From NCBI RefSeq assembly GCF_042100115.1, contig NC_091281.1, positions 1,550,001 to 1,614,000 of the forward strand: a DNA stretch of 64,000 nucleotides, written 5' to 3'. The position numbers and the translations under genes are program-made. Within the stretch, counting starts at the first letter, position 1. Every line of letters starts with the position of its first letter. The DNA comes from Alternaria dauci (lineage: Eukaryota > Ascomycota > Dothideomycetes > Pleosporales > Pleosporaceae). The notes under the pieces are model-generated. The model ran no database searches, was not told the DNA's origin, and saw nothing but the letters and a program-made list of their open reading frames with translations. Positions 35,134 through 45,432 of the stretch are shown piece by piece.

Positions 35134-35144
35134 CCCCCCCTCTT
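35134..35144 (-). promoter_or_regulatory. Polypurine tract of the retroelement
   Basis: Read on the element strand: AAGAGGGGGGG, three bases before the 3' LTR. This is the expected primer for plus-strand DNA synthesis and confirms the orientation. Confidence 0.8.
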
Positions 35145-35269
35145 AGGCGTATCGTCTCAATACCCTGGATTATCGTTTTCCTGCGCCTAGTCCGGCGGCG
35201 GTGGTGGAGGTATAGCTACTCCGGTGGTGTCGTATCCTCTCTTTCCTCTTTTCCTCACTTTCCCTGACC

Positions 35270-35914
35270 ATGCCTAAGGTTCAGACTTCTCGACGCGTCC
35301 GTACCTAGAACTCAACTTAACAGCGCTAGGCTCGTGCTGACCGTATCCGCCAACAAGGGAACGAGATGACCTTTCGTTGCAAGCGGTGTGAGGAGAAGAA
35401 TCTTCGTTGTTTCGTGGACACTGCCTCTGGGCAGTATGCGGGCTGTATTTCGGTGAAAGCTAAGTGTAGCTTATTTGTGACTAAGGAAGAGTGGGAGAAG
35501 GTTGAGGCTGAAAAGCGCGAGAAGCGCTTGGCGCTTCTTTGAGCTGAGGCCGAGGTCGCTCAACTTCGGCTGGAAGTGGCAGAGACTGAGGCGCGAGAGC
35601 GAGCATTCGCTGATCGAGATCACGCCATTTTGAGTCTTCAGGATCGCGCGAAAGAGCAAGCCGAGGGGAACTCTGCCCCTGGTACGGACTTTCAACCAAC
35701 TGAACCATCGCTACCCGGACTGTCGACTGACTTGGGCTGGTTGCAGGATGACGCTTCTTTCGATCCTTTTTCTGAATTCTTTTCTTCCCTTGAGGACCCG
35801 GTCCTCCCTTCTCTGGGTGTTTCCGATGGTACTCACGTACCTGTGACTTGCAGTTCGTCAAATTTTCTTTTGGTTCCCAAGTGTTCTGGCTCTCTGGCCA
35901 TCCTAGCCACTTGA
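35270..35914 (+). pseudogene. Antisense ORF in the retroelement: degraded GAL4-type zinc-cluster protein
   Basis: Runs opposite to gag-pol and overlaps the 3' part of pol, including part of the chromodomain. It has 214 codons, with in-frame stops at 35306 (TAG), 35318 (TAA), 35327 (TAG) and 35540 (TGA); each is one C-to-T change from a Gln or Arg codon. The N-terminal half holds cysteines at 35378, 35387, 35408, 35444 and 35465. Their spacing is C-x2-C-x6-C-x8-Y-x2-C-x6-C, exactly the Zn2Cys6 pattern with the fourth ligand changed to Tyr (TAT, one transition from TGT). A charged helical stretch follows (about 35555-35660), as coiled coils follow the cluster in GAL4-type regulators. A pyrimidine-rich stretch precedes the ATG. 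The family is inferred from spacing alone. Confidence 0.7.
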
Positions 35915-38900
35915 CCAAGTATTTCCACTGACGACCGATTTTCCGCAGGTCCCTGATTTCTTCGACCTCGTACTCATCGTCTTCGAGCTCTATGTCGGTA
36001 GCTAGCTCGGCATCTGGAGGTGCTCTTTCCAGGAGTTTCTTGTGAAAGACAGGGTGGATGCGCATGCCTGGTGGGAGTTGGAGTTTGTAGTTTACGTTAC
36101 CCATTTCCTCTAGAACCTCGAATGGTCCTATTCGGAGGTTGTCCAGTTTCTTGCTTGGTCGCTTAGTTTTCAAGTTCTGACGTGACAGGAAAACTTTGTC
36201 CCCCTTCTTAAAGGTTGGTCCCTCAATCCTTTGCTTATTAGCCGCCTTGGCTGTCGTGAGGTTCCTATGAGCTATGTTCTTGCTCAATTCTTCGTGCAGT
36301 CCTCGCATCAAGCGGGCTTTGTCGTCTGCACCTACTGCGATACTCTCTATATCTTTTGGATCTCGATGAGCAACCGGCTCATATCCGTAATTCGCGTAGT
36401 GTGGTGAGTACTTAGTCGTCGCAGACCTAGTACTATTGTAGGCCAATTGTGCTGTCGGCAAGAGTTCAACCTAATTGTCTTGCAGCTTGTTGGCGTACAT
36501 CCTCAGATACTGTTCCAGTGTCTGGTTCGTTCGTTCCGTCTGGCCATCTGTTTCGGGGTGGAAGCTAGTCGATAGTTTCTTCTTCACACCCAGCTTTGCC
36601 AGGAATGTGTTCCAATACTTGGAAGTGAACAGTTTATCACGATCGGTGATGAATTCTTCAGGTATCCTATGTTCTGACATAAGTGCCTTGCTGACCTCAT
36701 ACGCGCATTCTTCTGCCGTAATGGTTTCTTCCGTGGGCACAAACTTTGCTCCTTTCGTGTGACGACACACGATGACTAGGACTGTGTCGCATAATCTTCC
36801 GGATCCTGGTTCTAACGACTTCGGGAGCTTTACTATGAAGTCTATTGTTACGCTGCTCCATGGTCTCGTTGGTGGCGGTAAGGGTTGTAACAGGCCATAG
36901 GGCTTATGTCTCTTGGGTTTGTTCTGATGACAAGCTAAACAGTTGCCTAGGACGTCCTGCACCTTCGCTCGCAAGCGTGGTATCGCAAACACCTTTGATA
37001 GTCGCCTGACCATTTCTTCTAGCGATGCATGTCCATACTCTGGGGACTCATGCAGTTCCTTGATGAGACTCGATCTCATGTGTGGGGGTACATATGTTCG
37101 ATCGCTTCGAATCATATCTCGGTACTCTCGCTCGTCTTGTAACAGTTCGTCGGAGCCGTTCTCGTTAGGCTCGAACTGCCAGCTGGCCGCTCTCTACTGC
37201 CACTGCTGCTGAAGTGTTTCTACCCGCTCGGCCACCTTAGCTATCTTAGCTAGTTCCGGCTAGTTGTAACGTAGTGTGCCATCAGGCATCTTCTTGAACA
37301 TGGCGTTATGTGGTTCCTTATGATTTTCCTCGCGTAAGTCGGATCTCCTGCTTAAAGCATCCGCAGCTCCGTTGAGCGTTCCAGCGCGGTGAGTTATCTT
37401 GAAGTTGAACTGAGCTAGCATCTCAGCCCATCGGACTTGTCGTCGGTTGAGTTTCTTCGTTGTCATGAAACCTGCCAAGTTCTGGTGATCGGTAAAAACC
37501 TCGATCTGGTGTGGTAGTCCTAGCAAATAGACTTCCCACTGTTCAAAGGCATCGACTACTCCTAGTAGCTCCTTATCGTGAACGTCGTAGTTTAGTTCTG
37601 CTCCAGAGAACTTTCTTGAGTGGTAGAACACTAGTCTCCACTTTTTGTCTGGGCACTGCTGCGACAATACAGCTCTGAGTGCATAATCTGACGCGTCGGT
37701 CTCGACTCGCGTCTCTCGCTTTGGGTCGTACATCTCTAGTACTGGTGCCTCGAGGAATATCTGCTTGATTCGATCAAAAGCCTCCTGATGTTCCTCGTTC
37801 CATTTGAAACCAACTTCCTTCTTCGTGATCTCGGAGAGAGGTGTTGTGATCTTTGAGTAATCCTTGATGAACTTCCGGTAGTAGTTGGCAAATCCTAGGA
37901 AGGATTGCACGTCCTTGACTGTTTTGGGCGTTGGCCATTCCTGTACAGCCGCTGTCTTCTTTGGGTTCATCTTCACCCCCTCTGTGGATATTATGAAGCC
38001 TAGGTATTCCGTTTCCTTCGTGTGAAATTCGCACTTCCCCGGCTGCAGGTACAGCTTGTATTCCTTAAGCTTCCTGAGCACTTTCTTGACATGTTCCACA
38101 TGTTCTTCTAGCGTCCCGCTAGAGTATACCAGCACATCGTCGATGTACGCTGTGACGAAGATTCCAAGGTACTCGTGAAGAGCGTTGTTGATGACTGACT
38201 GAAACGTTGCCGGGGCATTCGTTAACCCAAAAGGCATTACTGTGTACTCGAACAGTCCATATTTCGTTTTGAACGCTGTCATCCATTCGTGTCCTTCCTT
38301 GATCCTGATTCGGTGAAATCCTTCCCGAACGTCGAACTTCGTAAACCACTTGGCTCCCTGGAGTCGATCCATGAGCTCGGTTATTAGTGGTAAGGGATAT
38401 CGGTTCTTCCGAGTAACGCTGTTCAACCTTCGGAAGTCGACACATAGTCGCCACTTCCCGTTAGGCTTCTTTACGAACAAGATGGGTGAGGCCATTGGGC
38501 CTGATCCCGGTCGGATAAATCCCTTCTTCAGATTCTTCTGGATGTACTCCCTTAGCTCAGCATCGTGCTCGGGCGATATGGGATACATAGGTCCTGGGCT
38601 TAACTTTGCCCCTTCATCTAGGATGATCTCGTGATCCCAATCCTGATGGTCTGCCAAGTCCGTGGCTTCGTTTTCCTCGAAGAGTTCTCTAAACTCGTCG
38701 GTCTGATACTCTCTTGGTATCTCTAGTGGTAAGGGTCCTTCCTTCGTGGTCGCGACTCGTCTTATCCATATGACTCCTACTCTTTGAGGGTCCTTCTCAT
38801 AGATTCTCATGATCTTATGAGGCGAGATCTTGCCGAACCTCCCGTCCTGGGTTGAGCTCTGGTCCTTCGGGCTCACTCTTTGGCGTACTCTAGCAACCTT

Positions 38901-39350
38901 GTGCACAGGTTCTCTTCTGAGTATCGTCTTCATTCGCCAGTCGATGGCGGGGTTATGGGCATCTAGCCAGTCATAACCAATCAACATGTCTAGTCCTCCT
39001 AGTTCCATTATGTCGATATTCATTTGGCACTCTATGCCAGCTATCCGTAGCTTTGTTGATTCGGTTTCCATCCGTATCATGCCGTTTCCATATTCCATGG
39101 GTTTCTCGTCGGCTAACAGTACCGATACTGGGTTCTTCTTAACCCGGTAGGGTAGTTCGTGTTTCTCTACCACTCTGGGTGAGATCATCGTTCGTGCGGC
39201 CCCGCTATCTACGAGCGCCTCGATGTTTCGTCCCTGTATAGATACGGTCGTGAGCAGCTGCTTCACCCGACTATCGGTATCCTGCACCTTCCTAAGGGTT
39301 GTTTTAGGACTGCCTTCACCAGCGTGACCCTGTCCCTGGCGGCATCCTAG
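35481..39350 (-). pseudogene. pol: pol polyprotein of the chromovirus (protease-RT-RNase H-integrase-chromodomain), interrupted
   Basis: One frame, entered by -1 frameshift from gag. Visible in order: aspartic protease with ALVDSGAARTMIS (near 39200); reverse transcriptase with the catalytic YIDDVLVYS (near 38121-38147); RNase H with FTDHQNLAGF (near 37490); integrase zinc-binding H..H..CLAC (near 36930-37060), the first catalytic Asp in VTIDFIVK (near 36840) and the Glu in HPETDGQTERT (near 36550); and a chromodomain with WKYLVKWLGWPESQNTWEP (near 35880-35940). Premature stops lie at 37260 (TAG), 37194 (TAG) and 36471 (TAG). The last interrupts a place where integrases usually have Trp, consistent with TGG to TAG. 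The tail after the chromodomain is long and Pro/Gln-rich. Confidence 0.92.
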
Positions 39351-39356
39351 TTTTTT
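39311..39356 (-). promoter_or_regulatory. Programmed -1 ribosomal frameshift signal, gag-pol junction
   Basis: On the element strand the last gag codons before the TAG read TCA AAA AAC, giving the slippery heptamer A-AAA-AAC (39350..39356). Five bases later an imperfect hairpin can form: TGCC (39341-39344) and CCAG (39336-39339) pair with CTGG (39319-39322) and GGCA (39311-39314), around a ~13-nt loop. The pol frame is open across this point, in the -1 frame. Slippery site, spacer and stem fit the standard model. Confidence 0.8.
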
Positions 39357-41287
39357 GACTGCTTACCTTTCCTGTACTTAGGAAAGTAGCCTGTGTCATT
39401 CTTTGAGCTGTAGTGCGTCAAGCACCTGTCGTCGTAACAGAAGCTCTAATGAATGTTCTGGTGAGGTATCTCCTCCCTGGTGATCCTCTTCCTTGGTTGA
39501 GCCTTCTTGGCCTCGTGAATCTCACAATCTGCTACCTCGCAGATGTTTGATGATAGGGTGCGATGGTAATAGTCATCCACCTTGTGTGCTTCCTTGAGCT
39601 GCTTGCGATGGAAGTCACACCCGTTCCTGCATTGCGTCCATAGAAGTCTGTAGTGGATCTCCACTTTCTCTGGTTCGTGTAGATGGCAGATGTCTGCTAG
39701 ACATTCGTCTGCCCAGAGGTTCAGGTGGCAGCACCGGTCCTGGTCTGTCCTGCAATCCTCCTTATCTTGCTTATGGAACTCGCAATTTATCTTACAGTCA
39801 TACCAACACAAATCCTTGTGATCCTTGGTATCTTCTACTTCGTGGGCTTCTTGGTCCTCGACCTCAACTATTGGATCATCGAAGTAGGGTTGTTGGTGTA
39901 TCGCCTGATACCCAATTTCTTCGGCATTCGGGCCGGTAATCATGATTCGTTCGCGAACCGTGCATTCGTCGGCGTAGTGTGTCTTGTTACCACATACCCA
40001 ACACTGGTTGTTGGCTAATCGTTCCATCACGATGGTGCCTTTGACCTTCCAGTCAGTCTTCTTTGGCTGGCCCATGGTGAGAACTTCGTTGTCCGGTTTA
40101 ACTCTTGGGACGATTTCGTAGCCTTCCTTATCCTCTAAGCGTGCCTCTTCGTATAGGTCTAAGTCGCTTAGGTTGTCATCCGGCTCTATCCCGGCCGGGT
40201 AAGGCGTGCCTTGTCTGATCATCCGGATCTTGACAGCTGCCTGTTTGACTTGTTCTTCTTCGCAATCCCTAGCGAAGTGTCCTGTCTTCCCGCATCGGAG
40301 ACATGCTTTGTTGTCGTAACGCCGCTGGCGTTCTTCCTTGGAGAGACCGTCGTGTCTTTTACCTCCTCGGGTTTTCTTGTCTTTGGCCTTCTCTTGTACC
40401 TTGCCGGTCATGATGGCGTCGCCATCCCTGTCGAATCTACCACGCTGTTTCTTCATGTTGGGCAGGTTGGGTCAGAAGTATTTCTTCTGATCGTTTCGTT
40501 CCCACAACCTGTTGTCGATACGCGTGGCTAGCTCGATCAGAGCGTGTAGCGTCCCGGGCTTATCGTGGTGTACAAGGCCGTCCTTGACATTCTCTTTGAG
40601 GCCTGCTTCGAATACCGTTCGAAGTGCCGCATCATCCCAATCGATCCGTGCTTGTAGTTGCTTAAATTCCGCCGTGTATGCCGATACTGACGAGGTCTGC
40701 CTCAGGCGAGTGATCTTCTTCTCTGCCTGGTTCTGAGCGTCTACTTCTCCGAAGATGCGTCCCATCTCTTGCTTAAACTCTGTCCAACTTGCGAATAAGG
40801 TACGGGTTCCTTCTTTGGTGCCCATGTGTTCTGCATCCAGCAGATAATCGTCCACATAGGGTTGCATCTAATTGGAAGCCTTATCCTTCATGTATGTACT
40901 GGCCATGAGGATCTTTTCCTGGTCGTTGGGTACCTCGTTGTACTCGCAGTACAGGTCGATGTTGGTGAGAAATACTCGTAGCTTTTCTCGTTCTCCACCG
41001 TATTTCTCTGGTGACGCTATCTTGGGTTTCTTTGTAGCAACGGGTCGTTCGTTAGGGGTCATCATCAGTTGCCCTGCAAGCTGATTGATCATTGCCTGCA
41101 TCTCAGCAATCTGCTGAGCCTGCGTGGTTGTGTGTTGCCTAAGATTCCTGAGCTCGGTGACGTTAGGGTTCTCTCCCTCGTCATCGGATGCTTCCAGCAT
41201 CTCATCATTTTCTGGGGTAGGGCGTGCTGGCGTCGAGGGTCCCTGACCCTGAGCCCTGTTGTTCTGCGCGTTTCCCTGATGAGCCAT
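39347..41287 (-). pseudogene. gag: gag of the chromovirus, interrupted
   Basis: Starts MAHQGNAQNNRAQG and runs in one frame to the TAG at 39347. The N-terminal part has a short coiled coil, then a capsid-like region with YGGEREKLRVFLTNIDLY and a retrotrans_gag-like segment (FASWTEFKQEMGRIFG, VSAYTAEFKQL). Two CCHC knuckles follow: CLRCGKTGHFARDC (near 40262-40303) and CWVCGNKTHYADEC (near 39961-40002). The C-terminal third is unusually Cys/His-rich (many C-x-x-H and H-x-x-C pairs between 39500 and 39800), an extension I cannot name. Premature stops: TAG at 40868, TGA at 40472 and TAG at 39446. Confidence 0.88.
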
Positions 41288-41350
41288 TGTTGAATCTTAA
41301 TCGGGCTGTCCTGTTGGTTAAACGTCCACTGATATCCAAGGTGGTCAAAG

Positions 41351-41719
41351 TGTTATCGTTGTAACCAAAGGATAAACAATACCAATTCTATAAACGATAG
41401 AATAACTAGTTGACAATCTGTGTAAGAGATGAACTATTTGAGTTAACCACAACGAGTGTAATAATGAGATCCAACACATTCTTATACCTATTGCCATAGG
41501 TCCTGTCCTCCTTACCCTCCCTTCCAAGAGGGAGGCCTAGGAGGGCCGTGACCTCCCAATCCTCACTGGCCTCCCAGAGGCCAGGTCTTGGCGGGATACC
41601 ATTCCTTTCACGTGATCTGGGCCCCGCCCTAGATCCACTTTCGTCCATTGTGTCCGCCCGATAGTCTTCCTTCATACGACCTGCATGAAAGGGAAGCAAT
41701 TCCTTGTTACCTTGTAACA
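41351..41719 (-). repeat. 5' LTR (right end), 369 bp
   Basis: Begins TGTTATCG and ends TTGTAACA on the plus strand. It is shorter than the left LTR by the segment equivalent to 34655..34762, with no indels in the shared part. Confidence 0.85.
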
Positions 41720-42464
41720 TATATTATATATACGCTAGACCTATATATCTTAAAGAAGAGTAAATAACTTATTAGCTTTATTTATACCTTTACTAGCTAG
41801 TATAATAGTAGTACCTATAAGGAGGACCTTAGTAATAAACGCTAGGTCCCTAAGTATATAGTTAAATTCTTTTTTAGTAAACCTATATAATAGGCTAAGG
41901 GATTAAATATAAGTCTAGAACTTATACTTAAGGTTACTTTTAAGGGGGTTAATCTTAATAATAACTTTATACTTACTATACTACTTAATAGTTACTGCTG
42001 TGGTTACTAGGAGGGTTACTAGGCCCTCTAAAACTAGGCGCTTTATACCTATAATAATATTATATATAATAACCTTTATGTTAGAGATACTAGAGTTGCT
42101 AGAGTTACTAGATATACTAGATATACTAGATATATTAAAGTGTAGGAGTTAAGAGAAGAAAATTTAAGTAGTTACTTAAATATTTCTTTATTCTTAAGTA
42201 CTATAGTTATAAGCCTAGATGTAAGCTATAGACTATAGGTTAAAAACTCCTCTTCCCCCTAAACTCCTCTTCTCCCTAACGTCGCCGTGACTTTCTAGAA
42301 CTACCTAAAGTTTAGGGCTTTAGCTTTAACCTATCTATTATTAAATATATATAGCTGTATACAGTAAAACTAGGTGTTTAGGAAACACACCTTTACCGCG
42401 ATTTATTATAGTGTCTTTTAATAGTGTTGTGCTTGCGTCTTTTACTAGCACGTTTATTATTTGA
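41720..42464. other. AT-rich flank, right side
   Basis: Very AT-rich, with TACTA/TATA-like words, short tandem ACTAGATAT units near 42100-42135 and no coding potential. Same character as the left flank, so the retroelement sits inside one older RIP-type repeat. The AT-richness fades near 42400. Confidence 0.65.
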
Positions 42465-42479
42465 ATGAACTAATTTCTA
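42465..42479. repeat. 15-bp direct repeat, right copy
   Basis: Identical to 34044..34058, at the point where base composition returns to normal. Confidence 0.6.
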
Positions 42480-43105
42480 ACCTTCTCTTCTTTCCAGTGT
42501 ACTTTGTTACTCCCTCCTCGCTATTACCCTTTGCTCTTTGACTCGCGACCCCTAAACATATCCTAAGCGCACTTGAGAACATTGCAAGTATAAATTGCGA
42601 ACGATTTGTGAGGGTGGAATGCGCTAAACTTCCTTTCGCCAGAAGCCTGTAATGGTTGGGGTCTAAGTTTACTTTTGGTAGTTGCAATAGTATTGTCACG
42701 AAATGAGAGCGAACGCAAGACGAAGTAAGTTTAGAGTAACAAGCGCATTGGCCAACTGTGGAGTCTGCGGGGAAGACGCGACGACCTACTCGCGAGAACC
42801 CTTGCTTCTTTGCAAACAACGCGACGGTAACAACATTTGCTGCGCTTTGGCCAGCCAACCGACTACGATACCTCAGCCACAAATTCAGAACTGCAAGTCA
42901 GTAGGGCAGTGCTGCGTAGTTTTCTCCTTTTGTACGCACGAACAAAAGCGCTTTCAACAAAATCTCGAGGTCACCTCACCCCGCCGCTACCGCCGCTCTT
43001 CCAACGACTACTACAGAATACACGACGCCCGATCTCTCACGTACCCGCGCGCCAAGCAGATAACCCCCCGACCACTGCCCCGAAAGCAGAGAGCGCAAAA
43101 GAACA
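42480..43105. other. Intergenic: DAD3 upstream region
   Basis: About 630 bp. A 166-codon open frame overlaps the DAD3 start in another frame and is not supported. Probably promoter and leader. Confidence 0.5.
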
Positions 43106-43527
43106 ATGGCATCAGAACCAGCCGGGGAGCAAAACTTTGGCGCGAGCCAGATGTCAGATGGGGAAGAGACTCTGACGCCGCTCGAACAAGAAGTCTTGGA
43201 TGAATATGCACGGTTACTAGGGAACCTGAATACTGTTCGTCTTCTGCCCCCCCGTGCACAAAACCGAAGACGACAAGCTGTGTGCTAGTTTAGTCGTTTC
43301 CCTTCTGGGTTCCTTGCTAACGCTCAGAATAGCTCTCGTCTCTCCTGCTTGACCTGTCAAATAACCCTAGCGCGGCGATACTGGATGGATTGCGTGGGCT
43401 GGAACGGAAAACGAGTTTGGTGTTTACGCTGTTGAAGGCTAGTGTTTATAGTATTGTGTTGAATCAGCAGATTGATACGGAGGGTGGGAGTAACGCTGGC
43501 GACGATGAGACTGAATTGAGAGACTGA
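43106..43527 (+). CDS. DAD3: DASH complex subunit Dad3
   Basis: Two exons, 43106..43234 and 43333..43527; 107 residues. Exon 1 ends in the Dad3 signature LTPLEQEVLDEYARLLGNLNT. Exon 2 continues LSSLLLDLSNNPSAAILDGL, then RGLERKTSLVFTLLKASVYS. The acceptor used is the AG at 43331-43332; the AG four bases earlier would break the frame. Family knowledge: Dad3 is one of ten small subunits of the DASH/Dam1 ring, which couples kinetochores to spindle microtubules in fungi. Length and helical content fit. The short acidic N- and C-terminal tails vary in the family. Confidence 0.93.
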
Positions 43528-43873
43528 AAAGGGGAGAGAGAGAGGAAGTGACATGGACGACAAAGGAATAGATGGATGAGACACAGCGTCGGAGCGAGCA
43601 TGGTGTACCTTGAAACGCTGGCATGGAAGAATCTGAGAGTATGATACCCCACTAGAGAGCAAGACAGTAAGAGAGAATAGAAAGCGTTCGCGCATCAAAC
43701 AGACATGGATACTTGCAAGATGACGTGATATGATACAAGATATCTACACAAGCTCTCGATGAGCCTTTCTATCCACCTTCATACCATGCATATGATACAT
43801 CTCAGTCATACATACCCTGCCCACATGCAACAAAACAATCAGTCACGAAATTCAACTCCTGACGTATTGAATT
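43528..43873. other. Convergent 3' region of DAD3 and bS5m
   Basis: About 350 bp between two convergent stop codons, with 3' UTRs on both strands. Nothing else seen. Confidence 0.5.
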
Positions 43874-45224
43874 CTAGTGAACAGATCCACCGTAGTAAAC
43901 CTTTCTAACATCCACCAACTTCTTGCCTCTTGCCCTCGCAATCTCGTCCGGTAACCTCTGACTCGTGAGCGCCTCCCACGTCGCCTTGATAACATTCATT
44001 TTATTCCTCGAACGAGGAGTTTTGGCAGACAAGTCCTGAAGACCGGCTGCACGCGCGAGTTCGAAGATGAGATGTTGGACGCGAAGACCAAAGCCTACAA
44101 ATATTTGGATTAGCACCATATTCAAAGAGTTGACTACGATGACGGGTAATATAAAAAAGTGTTAGCTTACCTGGCGGTCTAGCAAAAAGCTGGACGCGAG
44201 TAGCGCCCACCTTCTTCTCCAAGTCTCCAAACGTCGTCCTGTTCTCGTAGCGTGGAACTGGACGCATGTTTCGTATCGCGCTCATGACACTCTGCTTGCG
44301 TCCTTCTTCCGGCTCTACTGACTTGCCCTCGCCAACACCTAGCAGACCATCTTGGTTTCCCGCAATGGTAAGGTAGTACAGACTTCTTATCTTGCCCATG
44401 CGTGTCTGGTTCGTGACGCCATGCACAACTAGTGTCTTGACACGGATCTGGCGCAATTTCTGCTTGTCCCAGCCTAGGTATTGCAACAGGCGCTTTTGCC
44501 GGGGGTCCTCTTCTTCTTCGGTGGAGAGACGGCGTGTTTGGCGGGCCATGCGGTTCTCGACGCGGGGGAGGTCGGGTGCGATGATGGAGTGGCGCTCGTC
44601 GCCCAAGGCTTGCAGGGCAGCGGGGTTCTTGGACGTGTACGTCGCACGTGGGTCCAGTGTGGCTTGCGTGACGGCTGCATCCATGGCGCTTTGCAAGGCC
44701 TCGTCGGTTTCGCCTTCTGGTATCCCGTCGGGGTACATTTTGGCGAGGTTTTCCGTCGCTAGCCGGGTTATGTTTTCGTCGCGCTCGACTTCGTTGGCGA
44801 TGCGGAAGGATTTGGAGCCTTGGATGTCGTCGCCGGTTAGACGCTCAGGTCGGTCTGTTACCGGGTCCACGTCTGCGAGGTCGTCCTCGTAGTTGAGCCG
44901 CCATGGGTCTGTTCGTCGCTGGCCCTGTGTGAGGACGTCGCGTGCGTCGATTGTAGACTCTGCGGCTTTGATGGCGGCGATTTGCGAGGGCGTGTATTTT
45001 TTCTCGAGGAGCGTCGTCTCCGAAGTGTCGTACTTTGGGTACTCTGCTTCGGCCGCTTGGTTGAGGAGCTTGAGGTCGTCGGCTTTTATCGACGGGTAAT
45101 GCGGTCGCTTCTTGCGGGCTTGTCTGGGTGCGGAGGCGTGGAAAGTGCGTTGCGGAGGTGGTCTAGGGAGTGTCGTCGATGCTGCTTTGGTAAAGAGACA
45201 TCTGGCGGGGCGGCAGACGCTCAT
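43874..45224 (-). CDS. MRPS5: Mitochondrial small-subunit ribosomal protein bS5m/uS5m
   Basis: Two exons, 44171..45224 and 43874..44094; 424 residues. The N-terminus ([19 protein letters not shown] ... [10 protein letters not shown]) is a good mitochondrial presequence. The S5 double-stranded-RNA-binding-like fold is at about 265-310 ([20 protein letters not shown], then LLGVGEGKS). The C-terminal S5 domain is completed across the intron (RPPG joined to [20 protein letters not shown]) and ends in [13 protein letters not shown]. The ~220-residue segment between presequence and core is a fungal mitochondrial extension. Family knowledge: S5 lines the mRNA entry site of the small subunit. It is divergent from TRM2, with 208 bp between start codons. 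Confidence 0.94.
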
Positions 45225-45432
45225 TTTTGCCCTTCAACCTCCGACTGAGGGCCAATTGAGCGCGGGGCGGCGGTAATGGCGGGTGGCCTGCGCGGCGTCG
45301 TGATGGTCAAAGTGAAGTTCGGAAAGTTCAAAGGTGACTAAGCGGGATGGCAGCAATTGCTCCAGCCAATCGCCGTCTTCCTATCCGTGTGACTAACTTA
45401 ACTTTCTCTTTTCTCCATTTCACATTCACTGC
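45225..45432. promoter_or_regulatory. Bidirectional promoter between MRPS5 and TRM2
   Basis: 208 bp between divergent ATGs, with two CCAAT boxes in the same orientation (45252-45256 and 45366-45370). CCAAT boxes are the target of the HAP complex, which in fungi often regulates mitochondrial genes. Occupancy is untested. Confidence 0.5.

Larger units (their letters stand above)
34655..41719 (-). mobile_element. Ty3/gypsy LTR retrotransposon, chromovirus lineage, inactivated
   Basis: 7.06 kb, transcribed right to left. In element order: 5' LTR (right end), gag, a -1 frameshift signal, pol (protease, reverse transcriptase, RNase H, integrase, chromodomain), an antisense ORF, a polypurine tract and the 3' LTR (left end). 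The chromodomain after the integrase places it among chromoviruses. The termini are TGTTAC...GTAACA and are flanked by TATAT. gag and pol each carry three premature stops, so the copy is non-autonomous. The two LTRs share 368 bp with nine differences, all transitions, counted by eye. That pattern fits light RIP after insertion better than random decay. Confidence 0.93.

Noticed and set aside
41406..41720. 104-codon minus-strand frame in the right LTR
   Set aside because: Lies wholly within the LTR, and the left LTR lacks an equivalent intact frame.
42703..43203. 166-codon plus-strand frame upstream of DAD3
   Set aside because: Overlaps the DAD3 start in another frame, no recognisable motif; more likely promoter and leader.
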